From NCBI GenBank assembly GCA_025357945.1, contig JANYLJ010000046.1:62001-126000 (forward strand): a stretch of DNA of 64,000 nucleotides, read 5' to 3'. Below are positions 55,866 to 64,000 of the stretch, one piece after another (position 1 is the first letter of the stretch; every line of letters begins with the position of its first letter). The stretch is from Gemmatimonadota bacterium. Its GTDB lineage: Bacteria > Gemmatimonadota > Gemmatimonadetes > Gemmatimonadales > GWC2-71-9. The position numbers and the translations under genes are program-made. Under the pieces are notes generated by a model. It ran no database searches and was not told the DNA's origin. It saw only the letters and a list, made by a program, of their open reading frames with translations.

Positions 55866-58421
55866 ATGACCAGCAAGCGTCTTGTTCTCCTTCTCACGGC
55901 CGTCTTCGCGGCGGCCTGCTATCGCAACGTGCCCGCGCCGGCTCCCGTACCGCCGGCAGCACCGCCCGCCGCCGTGGGGCGCGGTGTCGCGACTCCGGCC
56001 GACACTTCTGCCGGCGCTCCAGGTGGTGGCCGCGGCGGTGCTGCGAATGCTGCGCCGCGGCCGTACGGGCAGGTGATCCGCGGTGCGGATCTCCGGACCA
56101 GGACCGGCCTCTTCACGACGCACCGCATTGGCGACTCCCTCTTCTATGAAATCCCGCGGGGCGAGCTCAACCGCGACATGTTGCTCACGACCGAGATCGC
56201 GAAAACGCCACAGGGGGTCGGCTACGGCGGCCAGGCAATCGCCGCGCACCTGATTCGCTGGGAGCGGCGCGACAACCGGATTCTCCTCCGCGGCATCAGC
56301 GAGGGGATCACCGCATCGGATACCACCAATCCGGTGACGATGGCGGTACGGAACGCGAGCTATTCGCCGATCATCGCGGCGTTCCCGATCGCCACATTCG
56401 GCCCGGACTCCGCGCCGGTGATCAACGTCACCGCGCTCTACAAGAATCCGCCGGCGGAAATGAGCGTGACGACGCGCTACCGCGGGGCCATCGACCCGCT
56501 GCGGACGTTCCTCAACAGCGTGGCCACCTACCCAACCAACATCGAGGTGCGGACCGATCTCACGGTCAACTCCGCTGGCGCGGCTGGCGCGGCCGGTGCG
56601 CCGGACCCGAACGCCGGACGCGGGGGCGGTGGGCTGCCGCCGAGTGCGACGTTCCTGGTGCACTGGTCGATGCTCCGGCTGCCGGATCACCCGATGCAGC
56701 CGCGCCTGTTCGACGCCCGCGTCGGCTTCTTCTCGAACAGTGTCACCGATTTTGCGCACGCCTCGCAGAAGTCGGAAACCCGGACGTTCGTGACGCGCTA
56801 TCGCCTGGAGTGCTCGAGCCAGAAGGTCGGCAATCTCTGCGTGCCGGTGAAGCCGATCACCTACTACGTCGATCCGGCCACGCCGAAGTGGCTGGTGCCG
56901 TGGGTCAAGAAGGCGATCCTGGACTGGCAGCCGGCGTTCGAGGCGGCCGGGTTCAAGGACGGGATCGTGGCCAGGGAAGCGCCATCCAAGGCCGAGGATC
57001 CGGATTGGTCGCCGGAGGATGCCCGCTATGCCGTGATCGACTGGCTGCCGTCCACCACGGAAAATGCCGTTGGACCGCACACCGGCGATCCGCGCACCGG
57101 TGAGATCATCAGCGCCCACCTGCAGATTTATCACAACGTGATGAACCTCAATCGCGACTGGTACTGGACGCAGGCGGGTGCGGTTGATCCGCGGATGACG
57201 CGTCTGCCGCTGCCGGATTCGCTGGCAGGCCGCCTGATGGAGTACGTGATCGCGCACGAAATCGGGCATTCCATCGGCCTGCAGCACGACATGAAGGGGA
57301 GCGCGATGTATCCGGCGGATTCGGTGCGCAGCGCCTCGTTCGTGCACCGGATGGGTCATACGCCGTCGCTGATGGACTACTCGCGCTACAACTATGTGGC
57401 GCAGCCGGAGGATCACATCGCACTCGAGGACCTGATTCCGCGCGTTGGTCCATACGATATCTGGGCGATCGGTTGGGGCTACCGTCCAATTGCGACCGCC
57501 GGGTCGGCGGATGCCGAGCGCTCGACGCTCGATCAGTGGGCGCGCGAACAGGACACCAAGCCTTGGCTCCGGTTCGCCACGGTGGACGCCGCGGGCGCCG
57601 ATCCGCGCGAGAACACCGAGGCGGTCGGTGATGACGACGCGGTCAAGTCCACCGGCTGGGGCATCAAGAACATCAAGCGGTTGGTGCCGATGCTGGTCCC
57701 GGCCACAGTCAACCCGACCGAGGACAACGCCGACCTGAAGGAGATGTACGCCCGACTCTTCGGCCAGTGGGCCACCGAACTGCGTCACGTCGCCGTCATC
57801 ATTGGCAGCGCCGAGACACAGGAGAAGTATGGGTCGCAGTCGGGCACGCGGTTCACCCCGGTGAGCGTTGCACGACAGCAGGCGGCCGTCCATTTCCTCA
57901 ACGCCAATGCGTTCCAGACGCCGATGTTCTTCCTCCGTCCCGACCTCGTCAACCGGATCGAGCCGTCGGGTACGGTAACCATGGTGAACAGCGCGCAGTC
58001 CGGCATCCTGAACACGATGCTCGCCAACGCCCGGCTCGGCCGCCTGCTCGAGTGGGAAGCGACGGCCAAGGCCGGTGACGTGTACACGGTGCCGCAACTC
58101 TTCGCCGATGTGCGGGCCGGGATCTGGGGCGAACTCAACGCTGCGTCGGTCAAGGTTGATGTCTACCGTCGCGGCTTGCAGCACGCCTATGTGACGATGC
58201 TCAGGAACAAGATCGTGGTGACTCCTCCGCCGGCCGGTCTTCCGGCAGGGTTTGTGATCCCACCAACGCCGCCCGACGTCCGGGCATTGGCGCGCCAGGA
58301 GTTGAAGACGCTCGACGGCATGCTGGCGGCGGCGCAGAAGAAAACCACCGACACCGTCACGCGGGCGCACCTCGACGACCTGCGGCATGAGATCGATGAG
58401 ACGCTGAACCCGAAGAGCTAG
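55866..58421 (+). CDS. Zinc-dependent metallopeptidase lipoprotein (DUF5117/DUF5118 type)
   Basis: The 851-aa lipoprotein starts at ATG 55866. Its signal (MTSKRLVLLLTAVFAAACYR) has a lipidation Cys. A Pro/Ala/Gly-rich linker (about residues 20-65) follows, then the DUF5117-like region and a zincin motif HEIGHSIGLQHD near residue 464 (H-E-x-x-H-x5-H). Methionines after it (MKGSAMYP, SLMDYSRYNY) fit a metzincin Met-turn. C-terminal ~300 residues resemble DUF4953. Substrate unknown. Confidence 0.82.
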   Translation: MTSKRLVLLLTAVFAAACYRNVPAPAPVPPAAPPAAVGRGVATPADTSAGAPGGGRGGAANAAPRPYGQVIRGADLRTRTGLFTTHRIGDSLFYEIPRGELNRDMLLTTEIAKTPQGVGYGGQAIAAHLIRWERRDNRILLRGISEGITASDTTNPVTMAVRNASYSPIIAAFPIATFGPDSAPVINVTALYKNPPAEMSVTTRYRGAIDPLRTFLNSVATYPTNIEVRTDLTVNSAGAAGAAGAPDPNAGRGGGGLPPSATFLVHWSMLRLPDHPMQPRLFDARVGFFSNSVTDFAHASQKSETRTFVTRYRLECSSQKVGNLCVPVKPITYYVDPATPKWLVPWVKKAILDWQPAFEAAGFKDGIVAREAPSKAEDPDWSPEDARYAVIDWLPSTTENAVGPHTGDPRTGEIISAHLQIYHNVMNLNRDWYWTQAGAVDPRMTRLPLPDSLAGRLMEYVIAHEIGHSIGLQHDMKGSAMYPADSVRSASFVHRMGHTPSLMDYSRYNYVAQPEDHIALEDLIPRVGPYDIWAIGWGYRPIATAGSADAERSTLDQWAREQDTKPWLRFATVDAAGADPRENTEAVGDDDAVKSTGWGIKNIKRLVPMLVPATVNPTEDNADLKEMYARLFGQWATELRHVAVIIGSAETQEKYGSQSGTRFTPVSVARQQAAVHFLNANAFQTPMFFLRPDLVNRIEPSGTVTMVNSAQSGILNTMLANARLGRLLEWEATAKAGDVYTVPQLFADVRAGIWGELNAASVKVDVYRRGLQHAYVTMLRNKIVVTPPPAGLPAGFVIPPTPPDVRALARQELKTLDGMLAAAQKKTTDTVTRAHLDDLRHEIDETLNPKS

Positions 58422-58440
58422 TCGTTTCACTCGTGTTGTC

Positions 58441-58474
58441 CCGAACCCCGGTGCGATGTTGCACCGGGGTTCGG
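58441..58474. terminator. 14-bp perfect hairpin after the DUF5117 gene
   Basis: CCGAACCCCGGTGC (58441-58454) is perfectly complementary to GCACCGGGGTTCGG (58461-58474) with a GATGTT loop. It lies 19 bp after the stop. A T-run is absent, so it probably ends or stabilises the transcript by structure alone. Confidence 0.55.
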
Positions 58475-58557
58475 TGCTTGCTGCCGCGTGCGGTACCATA
58501 CCGACCGCAGCGGGACCGACATAACCTTCACGCTCCTCCCAACAGAGGCTCGCCCCG

Positions 58558-60507
58558 ATGACGTCGCTTCGTTGCTCGGCCGCAATTGCAACGGTCATAC
58601 TCGCTTTGGCAGCGGGTGCGCGGTGCGCGGCGGGGCAGGGTGCTGCCGCCGACAGCTCGCCGTTTCGCCAACTCGACCTGCCTACCGCCAACGAATACCG
58701 CAGCGGTTCAGGCCGACCCGGGCCCCGGTACTGGCAACAGCGCGCGGATTACCGGATCATGGCCACCCTCGATCCGGCGCAGAATGCGGTGCGGGGCAGT
58801 GAAACGATTCACTACGTCAACCACTCGCCGGATGCGTTGCCCTACCTGTGGCTCTTTGTGGAGCAGAACCTGTGTGACCCGGGGAGCCTCACCAATGTGC
58901 TCAACCAGCCGCCGCTGGTGTTCCTCGGGAGCGCGTTCGATTTCTCGTGCCAGGGCTTCAGCGGCGGACTGACCCTCGACTATGTCAGGCTGACTGGGCG
59001 CCAACCAACTGCCACCAACGCCGGCCCGAATCTTCGTCACACGATCCATGGCACGACCATGCGCGTGGAGCTGCCACACCCGCTGGCAACCGGAGCGTCG
59101 ATCGACATTGACCTGGCGTGGACCTTTCACGTTCCGGCGCAGGGCGGTGGTCGGATGGGTCACGACGGCCCGCTCTATGAAATCGCGCAGTGGTATCCGC
59201 GGGTGTGCGTGTACGACGATGTCCGCGGCTGGAATCATGAGCCGTACATCGGTGCCGGCGAGTTCTACCTCGAGTACGGCTCGTTCGATATCGCGATCAC
59301 GGTTCCGGCCAATTACATCGTCGCGGCGACCGGGCAGTTGCAGAATGCCGACTCGGTACTCACGGCCGGGCAGCGCGCCCGCCTCGTCAGGGCGCGCACG
59401 TCGGAATCACCGGTCGCGATCATCACGAAGGATGAGGCAGGTGACCCGGCGAAGACGCGGCCGAGAACAGCGGGCACGCTCACCTGGCACTACACCGCTG
59501 ACTCGGTGCGCGACGTGGCGTTTGCGGCCGGTCCGGGGATGCGGTGGGACGCCAGTGGCTACCAGGGGATCCTGATCGAGACGCTCTATCGCCCGCGAGC
59601 CGACAAGTGGGAAGAGGCCAACCGGATGGCTCGTGAAGCGATCAAGTACTTCAGCGAGCAATGGTACCGGTATCCCTATTCGCATGCCACGACGGTCGAG
59701 GGTCCGATTGAAGGGATGGAGTACCCGATGCTCACCTTCGTGCCCAACAGCCCGACGCGCGAGGACCAGCAGTGGGCGCTGGCGCACGAGTTCGGGCACG
59801 AATGGTTTCCGATGATTGTCGGATCGAACGAGCGCCTGTATCCGTGGATGGACGAGGGATTCAACACCTTCATCGACCTGCGCAACGCGGCGAACTACTT
59901 CAAGGGCACGCCGTACGGCGATTCGATTGAGGTGCATCCGTTGCACCTGTACCTGGAACACGGCGCCCGGCCAAGCGAGCAACCGCTGATCAGCAACCCG
60001 ACCGAAGTGCACGACCTGTTCTGGAGCGGCTACCAGAAGCCGGCGCTGATGCTACAGCTGCTCCGCAACGAGGTCCTCGGGCGGGACCGCTTCGACACCG
60101 CGTTCCGCGAGTACATCCGTACCTGGGCGTTCAAGCACCCGACGCCAACGGACTTTTTCCGGCTGATGCGCGATGCGTCGGGCATGGAGCTCGACTGGTT
60201 CTGGCGCGGCTGGGTGATGACCACCGCGCATCTCGATCAGGCGATCGACTCGGTGACCAACAACCCGGCGAAGGGTGCGTTGGTCTACCTCCACAACCGC
60301 GGCACCATGGTGATGCCGGCCGAGCTGGCGATCACCTTCGACGATGGATCGACCCGGGTCGTCGCATTGCCGGTGGAAATGTGGAACCTGGGCCCGCAGT
60401 TCGCGTATCACGTTGGGGACACGCGGCGGGTACGGCGGGTGGCGGTGGATCCACGCGAGGCGCTCCCCGACCTGGACCGCAAGAACAACGTGTGGGGGCA
60501 CGAATGA
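58558..60507 (+). CDS. M1-family metallopeptidase, secreted
   Basis: The 649-aa aminopeptidase-like enzyme has a signal peptide (ending ARCAAGQG). Zinc motif HEFGHEW is near residue 410 with LYPWMDEGFNTFIDL supplying the third ligand. GMEYPMLTFV replaces the usual GAMEN exopeptidase motif with G-M-E-Y. The N-terminal saddle domain (DYRIMATLDPAQNAVRGSETIHY) is typical. It is probably periplasmic or secreted. It ends 25 bp before the convergent GH35 gene. Confidence 0.9.
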   Translation: MTSLRCSAAIATVILALAAGARCAAGQGAAADSSPFRQLDLPTANEYRSGSGRPGPRYWQQRADYRIMATLDPAQNAVRGSETIHYVNHSPDALPYLWLFVEQNLCDPGSLTNVLNQPPLVFLGSAFDFSCQGFSGGLTLDYVRLTGRQPTATNAGPNLRHTIHGTTMRVELPHPLATGASIDIDLAWTFHVPAQGGGRMGHDGPLYEIAQWYPRVCVYDDVRGWNHEPYIGAGEFYLEYGSFDIAITVPANYIVAATGQLQNADSVLTAGQRARLVRARTSESPVAIITKDEAGDPAKTRPRTAGTLTWHYTADSVRDVAFAAGPGMRWDASGYQGILIETLYRPRADKWEEANRMAREAIKYFSEQWYRYPYSHATTVEGPIEGMEYPMLTFVPNSPTREDQQWALAHEFGHEWFPMIVGSNERLYPWMDEGFNTFIDLRNAANYFKGTPYGDSIEVHPLHLYLEHGARPSEQPLISNPTEVHDLFWSGYQKPALMLQLLRNEVLGRDRFDTAFREYIRTWAFKHPTPTDFFRLMRDASGMELDWFWRGWVMTTAHLDQAIDSVTNNPAKGALVYLHNRGTMVMPAELAITFDDGSTRVVALPVEMWNLGPQFAYHVGDTRRVRRVAVDPREALPDLDRKNNVWGHE

Positions 60508-60531
60508 CCGGCTGCGCGTAGCGAGACCGTG

Positions 60532-62328
60532 TTACTCCCACACCGACTTTGCCAGCCCCGTCATCGTCAGGTGATCCGGTACGGCAAGGTCGAAGACGAC
60601 CACTGCATTCTTCCCGCGACGCAACCACGCCCCGGGGACGTACATCGTGCGCTGCGGCCCGATGTCCCAGAAGCGGCCGAGGGCGTGTCCGTTCACCCAA
60701 ACCGCACCCTTCCCCCAGCCACGGGTATCGAGGAACGTGTCAGCCGGCTTGGCCGTGGTGAACTCGCCACGGTAGAACGTCGGCCCCGGCGGCCCCGGCG
60801 CGCGCGGAATCGCGGCCGGCTGTGCGCCCATCGGGAGCGGGTACACATCCCAGCCGAGCAGCTCCTCGCCGCCGAGCGTAACGGCGCGAGTGATGCCCTT
60901 GCGTTCGGTGCGCAGCACTTTCTGAAAATTGACGCGACCGCCGTTCTCGACCAGGATGTCGAGTCGGGCGGCACCGTCCGGGAGTGCCATGGTGACGGAG
61001 TCCTGTCCGAGGCGTCGATCCAGTACCGCCACGAGCGCGCCGTTCACGTACACCTGGGCGTAGTCGCGGACCGCTTTCACGGCGAGTATACTGCGCGATG
61101 GGCCGCGGAGCATAGTACGATAGAGGATGTACCCGTACGACTGGCCGAACGATTCCATGCTGCGTGGATGTTCGACATGCACTGGTCGGCCAAGTCGCTC
61201 CCATAGCGACCCCACCGCTGCGAATGAGAACGTGACGAGCGGCGCGGTGGAGTCGGTGCGCGGTATCGATGGCACGGCGCCCTGCGTGTACTTCGCGATC
61301 ACGTCGCGGAACGCGAAGTATTTCGGCGTCGGACGTCCCGACTCGTCGAGCGCCGCGTCGTAGTCGTAGCTGGTGGTCTGCGGGTGGTACTTGCCGCCGT
61401 CGATGTTGGCGCCGTTCATGAAGCCGAACGTGGTGCCGCCGTGGAACATGTACAGGTTGACCGAGTAGCCGCGGCTCAGCATCCAGTCGAGTTCGCGCGT
61501 CTGTTTGGCGGCGTCACTGTGGGCGTGCTTCCCGCCCCATTGATCGAACCACCCGGCCCAGTACTCGCCGCTCATCAGCGGATCAGCAGGCCGAAACCGC
61601 TCGAGCCGCGCGAACGCGCTGTCGGCTTCGCCGGTGCCGAAGTTGACGACGGCTGGCAGGCCGGGAAGGGTACCGTCGCGCAGCTGATCATCGCCGTCTG
61701 CGGTGTAGAGGCGGGCGGTACCGAACCCGGCGTGCTTGAGCGCGTCGCGCTGCCACGCCATGTAGGCCTGGTCCTTGTCGAACGAGCCGTACTCGTTCTC
61801 CACCTGAACGGCGATGATCGGTCCGCCGTGGCTTGCCAGGAGCGGGGTCAGCTCACGCCCGAGGCGATCGAGCCAGCGTGCCGCCGCCGCGGTGAACTGC
61901 GGTTGCGTGCTTCGGAGCACCATGGTCGAATCGGCGAGCAGCCAGGCGGGGTAGCCGCCGAGGTCCCACTCGGCACAGACATACGGCCCCGGGCGCAGGA
62001 TGACGTTCAGCCCTTCCTGTTGAGCGATCCGGACGTATTCGGCAACGTCCTTCTCCCCCTTGAAGTCGTATCGACCTGCTTTCGGTTCGTGCAGGTTCCA
62101 GAACACGTAGGTGGAAATCGTGTTAAGGCCCATCGCCCGCGCCTTGCGGAGCCGGTCGCGCCAGTACGCGCGCGGGATGCGGGCGTAGTGCATCTCACCG
62201 GAGATAATCTGGATCGGCGTGCCGCGGAGCATGAAGTGGCCGGACTCGGCGGTCAGCGCCGGGTGCTGGGCGGCGAGTGTGCCAGCCGCGATCAGGGCGA
62301 ACGCGGCGAGCCAGAAAACGCGTGTCAT
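60532..62328 (-). CDS. GH35 beta-galactosidase, secreted
   Basis: The 598-aa enzyme cleaves terminal beta-galactosides. A signal peptide (TRVFWLAAFALIAAGTLAAQ) precedes the TIM barrel, with VFWNLHEPKAGRYDF, GPYVCAEWDLGGYPAWL and the signature GGPIIAVQVENEYGSF. The acid/base Glu is in the last block and the nucleophile lies further on, near LMSGEYWAGWFDQW. C-terminal jelly-roll domains follow. ATG 62328 overlaps the stop of the threonine dehydratase gene by 4 bp, so both share a transcript. Confidence 0.93.
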   Translation of the reverse strand: MTRVFWLAAFALIAAGTLAAQHPALTAESGHFMLRGTPIQIISGEMHYARIPRAYWRDRLRKARAMGLNTISTYVFWNLHEPKAGRYDFKGEKDVAEYVRIAQQEGLNVILRPGPYVCAEWDLGGYPAWLLADSTMVLRSTQPQFTAAAARWLDRLGRELTPLLASHGGPIIAVQVENEYGSFDKDQAYMAWQRDALKHAGFGTARLYTADGDDQLRDGTLPGLPAVVNFGTGEADSAFARLERFRPADPLMSGEYWAGWFDQWGGKHAHSDAAKQTRELDWMLSRGYSVNLYMFHGGTTFGFMNGANIDGGKYHPQTTSYDYDAALDESGRPTPKYFAFRDVIAKYTQGAVPSIPRTDSTAPLVTFSFAAVGSLWERLGRPVHVEHPRSMESFGQSYGYILYRTMLRGPSRSILAVKAVRDYAQVYVNGALVAVLDRRLGQDSVTMALPDGAARLDILVENGGRVNFQKVLRTERKGITRAVTLGGEELLGWDVYPLPMGAQPAAIPRAPGPPGPTFYRGEFTTAKPADTFLDTRGWGKGAVWVNGHALGRFWDIGPQRTMYVPGAWLRRGKNAVVVFDLAVPDHLTMTGLAKSVWE

Positions 62329-63281
62329 ATCAGCGCCTTCAATCGGTCGAGGTCCACGTTCCCGCCACTGAGAATTGCGACAACACGCTTGCCAATGGCT
62401 TGCGGCACCCGGCCGGCAAGCAGCGCGGCCGTCGCCGCCGCACCGGCGGCCTCGGCCAGCAGCTTGCACCGGGTCAGGATGAGTGACATCGCGGCGGCGA
62501 TCTCATCGTCGGTTACCAGCACCACATCATCGACGATATCCCGAATGATCGGATAGGTCAGTTCGCCAGCGAACGGTGCGGCGAGTCCATCGGCGATCGT
62601 GTCGAGCTTGTCGAGCGTGATCGGATGGCCTGCGGCCAGGCTCTTGTGCATCGCGGCAGCACCCTCGGGCTCGACGCCGACCACGATCACCTTCGGATTG
62701 ATCTGCTTGACCGCGCTCGCGATGCCAGCAAGGAGGCCGCCGCCGCCGATCGGCACCACGACCACATCGACATCGCGCACCTGCTTCATGACCTCCAGCC
62801 CCACCGTGCCGGTGCCGCACATCACGTCGAGGTGATCGAACGGTGGAATGAGCGTGTAGCCCTTGTCGGCAGCCAACTCGGTCGCCTTGACGAAGGCCTC
62901 CGCGCTGGTGCCGTGGAGCACCACCTCGGCGCCGTATCCCGCGCTCGCGGCGGCTTTGCTCCTGGAGGCGGTCGCCGGCATGACCACGGTACAGCGGACA
63001 CCGAGTGTGGTGGCTGCCCACGCCAGCCCCTGAGCGTGGTTGCCGGCGGAGACCGTGATGACGCCGCGGGCGCGGGCAGCGTCGTCGAGCCGACTGATGG
63101 CGTTGAGCGCGCCGCGCACCTTGAACGAGCCGGTCTTCTGGAGCGACTCGCATTTGAGCGAGAACGTCGTGACGGCGCACCGCTCGGCCAGGGTGCGCGA
63201 GTGCAGCATCGGCGTGGCCTGGAGGTGGCCAGCGATACGGGACTGGGCGGCGTAGATGTCGTGAAGGAGTGGCCTCGCCAT
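62325..63281 (-). CDS. Threonine ammonia-lyase (catabolic-type, PLP)
   Basis: The 318-aa fold-type II PLP enzyme deaminates threonine to 2-oxobutanoate (serine also possible). The PLP lysine is in KTGSFKVRGALNAI. SAGNHAQGLAWAA and the phosphate-binding VVPIGGGGLLAGIA are conserved. It lacks the C-terminal ACT regulatory domain of IlvA, matching TdcB. Serine racemase is an alternative. It is the first gene of a two-gene minus-strand operon with the galactosidase. Confidence 0.88.
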   Translation of the reverse strand: MARPLLHDIYAAQSRIAGHLQATPMLHSRTLAERCAVTTFSLKCESLQKTGSFKVRGALNAISRLDDAARARGVITVSAGNHAQGLAWAATTLGVRCTVVMPATASRSKAAASAGYGAEVVLHGTSAEAFVKATELAADKGYTLIPPFDHLDVMCGTGTVGLEVMKQVRDVDVVVVPIGGGGLLAGIASAVKQINPKVIVVGVEPEGAAAMHKSLAAGHPITLDKLDTIADGLAAPFAGELTYPIIRDIVDDVVLVTDDEIAAAMSLILTRCKLLAEAAGAAATAALLAGRVPQAIGKRVVAILSGGNVDLDRLKALI

Positions 63282-63480
63282 TTGGAAATCTAGCGCTTTG
63301 CGGCACGGCGTCGCCCGGCCTCCGTAGTCGTACTATTGACAAAACCAGCGCTTTCACGCCAGACTTGGCATAATCCCGTTACTAGCACAATTGCCGATTA
63401 GTGGTACACTCGTTGCCCGTCCCCCGACGGCCGGATCGTCGGCTGTACGAAATTTCCCTGCATCGCCAAGAGGTCCAGGT

Positions 63481-64000
63481 ATGACGATTCTTGTCCGACT
63501 TCGGAGTGCGCTCGGTGCCGTGTTCGTGTTCGCCGCACTCGGTTCGCCGCTCGCCGCCCAGCAAGGGACCATCACCGGCCGCATCACCGACAGCGCCAGC
63601 AAGCAGCCGCTGGTGGGATCGAGTGTCCAGATAATCCAGACCGGCCGGGTGACGCTTGTCCGCGGCGACGGTCGTTACACGATCACCGGTGTCAGTCCGG
63701 GGGCCTACGACATTCGGACCCTCGCGATCGGCTATGCGGCGCAGCGGAAAACCGTAGTGGTCAAGGCCGATGAAACGGTGGCGCTCGACTTCGCGCTCGC
63801 CGCCGTGCCGTTCACCCTCGAGGAATTGGTGACGACGGTGACGGGCGTGCAGCGGCGCCTCGAGATCGGGAATAGCGTCAGTACCATCCGGGCCGACTCC
63901 CTGACTCAAACGCAGCCGATCGCCGACCTGACGCAGCTGCTACAGGCGCGTTCGGCCGGGGTGGACATTCTGCCAAGCTCGGGCACGGTGGGATCCGGGA
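63481..64000 (+). CDS. TonB-dependent SusC/RagA-like receptor, 3'-truncated by the window
   Basis: The gene starts at ATG 63481 and stays open to the right edge (173 codons shown). A signal peptide (VFVFAALGSPLAAQ) is followed by a CarboxypepD_reg-like domain (TITGRITDSASKQPLVGSSV, YTITGVSPGAYDIRTLAIGY). A plug start then appears, with LTQLLQARSAGVDI. This order is typical of SusC/RagA outer-membrane receptors. The 5' gap (63282-63480) is AT-richer, but no confident promoter was placed. Substrate unknown. Confidence 0.85.
   Translation, partial: MTILVRLRSALGAVFVFAALGSPLAAQQGTITGRITDSASKQPLVGSSVQIIQTGRVTLVRGDGRYTITGVSPGAYDIRTLAIGYAAQRKTVVVKADETVALDFALAAVPFTLEELVTTVTGVQRRLEIGNSVSTIRADSLTQTQPIADLTQLLQARSAGVDILPSSGTVGSG

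Noticed and set aside
55719-58691. 990-codon minus-strand frame across the DUF5117 gene
   Set aside because: The plus strand carries signal, lipobox and zinc motif. The minus frame is a GC-bias shadow without recognisable domains.
63336-63410. TTGACA with CATAAT or TACACT as a promoter for the SusC-like gene
   Set aside because: TTGACA to CATAAT spacing is 27 bp, and TACACT lacks a matching -35. The hexamers do not form a usable sigma-70 promoter.

Overview
The window is about 64 kb of GC-rich bacterial chromosome, densely packed with genes that often overlap by 1-4 bp. The mix of features suggests a Gram-negative-type member of the Gemmatimonadota. These include TonB-dependent receptors (a BtuB type, and a SusC/RagA type that runs off the right end), several secreted or lipoprotein zinc metallopeptidases, a mannose-family PTS with HPr kinase, and FmdB, ComFB and ComEC proteins. 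This assignment is inferred from gene content, since no rRNA or named marker was compared. No tRNA, rRNA, transposase, integrase, prophage gene or CRISPR array was found, so this reads as core chromosome rather than an island.

Layout. (1) 1-5441: the end of a Na+/solute symporter, then recG and asnS, then convergent mazG, with a striking 25-bp inverted repeat at the convergence point. (2) 5470-12175: alr, a DUF1844 protein, deoB, cdd, a lipoprotein and an outer-membrane-like protein of unknown function, and miaB. (3) 12172-14700: a comFB-like gene coupled to comEC (DNA uptake). (4) 14719-22903: fructose-1,6-bisphosphatase, methylmalonyl-CoA mutase large subunit, an esterase, an FmdB protein, argS, a PfkB kinase, purM and a secreted barrel-like protein. 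(5) 22926-26677: riboflavin genes ribD-ribE-ribBA-ribH with nusB. (6) 26687-33130: a GT4 glycosyltransferase, hprK (apparently with a CTG start), then a complete mannose-type PTS: EIIA, EIIB, EIIC, EIID, HPr and EI. (7) 33171-36659: metK, ahcY and a surface-type protein. (8) 36749-42724: promoter, cobalamin riboswitch with intrinsic terminator, then a B12 uptake operon (permease, ATPase, TonB receptor, beta-propeller-like lipoprotein) running up to recO. (9) 42798-49533: an FlgD-like secreted protein, clpB, tadA, a DinB protein, a lysine-rich histone-H1-like protein with a hydrophobic tail, an OsmC protein and an M30-like lipoprotein peptidase. (10) 49614-55722: a heavy-metal tripartite efflux operon (TolC-like, adaptor, CzcA-type RND). 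(11) 55866-64000: two secreted metallopeptidases, a minus-strand pair (threonine dehydratase and GH35 beta-galactosidase), and the start of a SusC-like receptor.

How the parts fit. B12 import is riboswitch-controlled, and the window also encodes a B12-dependent mutase large subunit. The metK/ahcY pair runs the methyl cycle. The PTS block carries every phosphotransfer residue, including HPr His15 and Ser46, so it looks like a self-contained phosphorelay. The most interesting candidate is the B12 operon, where the protein beside BtuB resembles a propeller-type surface lipoprotein rather than a periplasmic BtuF. Nothing here is clearly a wholly new system. The best leads are that lipoprotein, the ComFB-ComEC coupling, the CTG-initiated hprK and the H1-like membrane-tailed protein.
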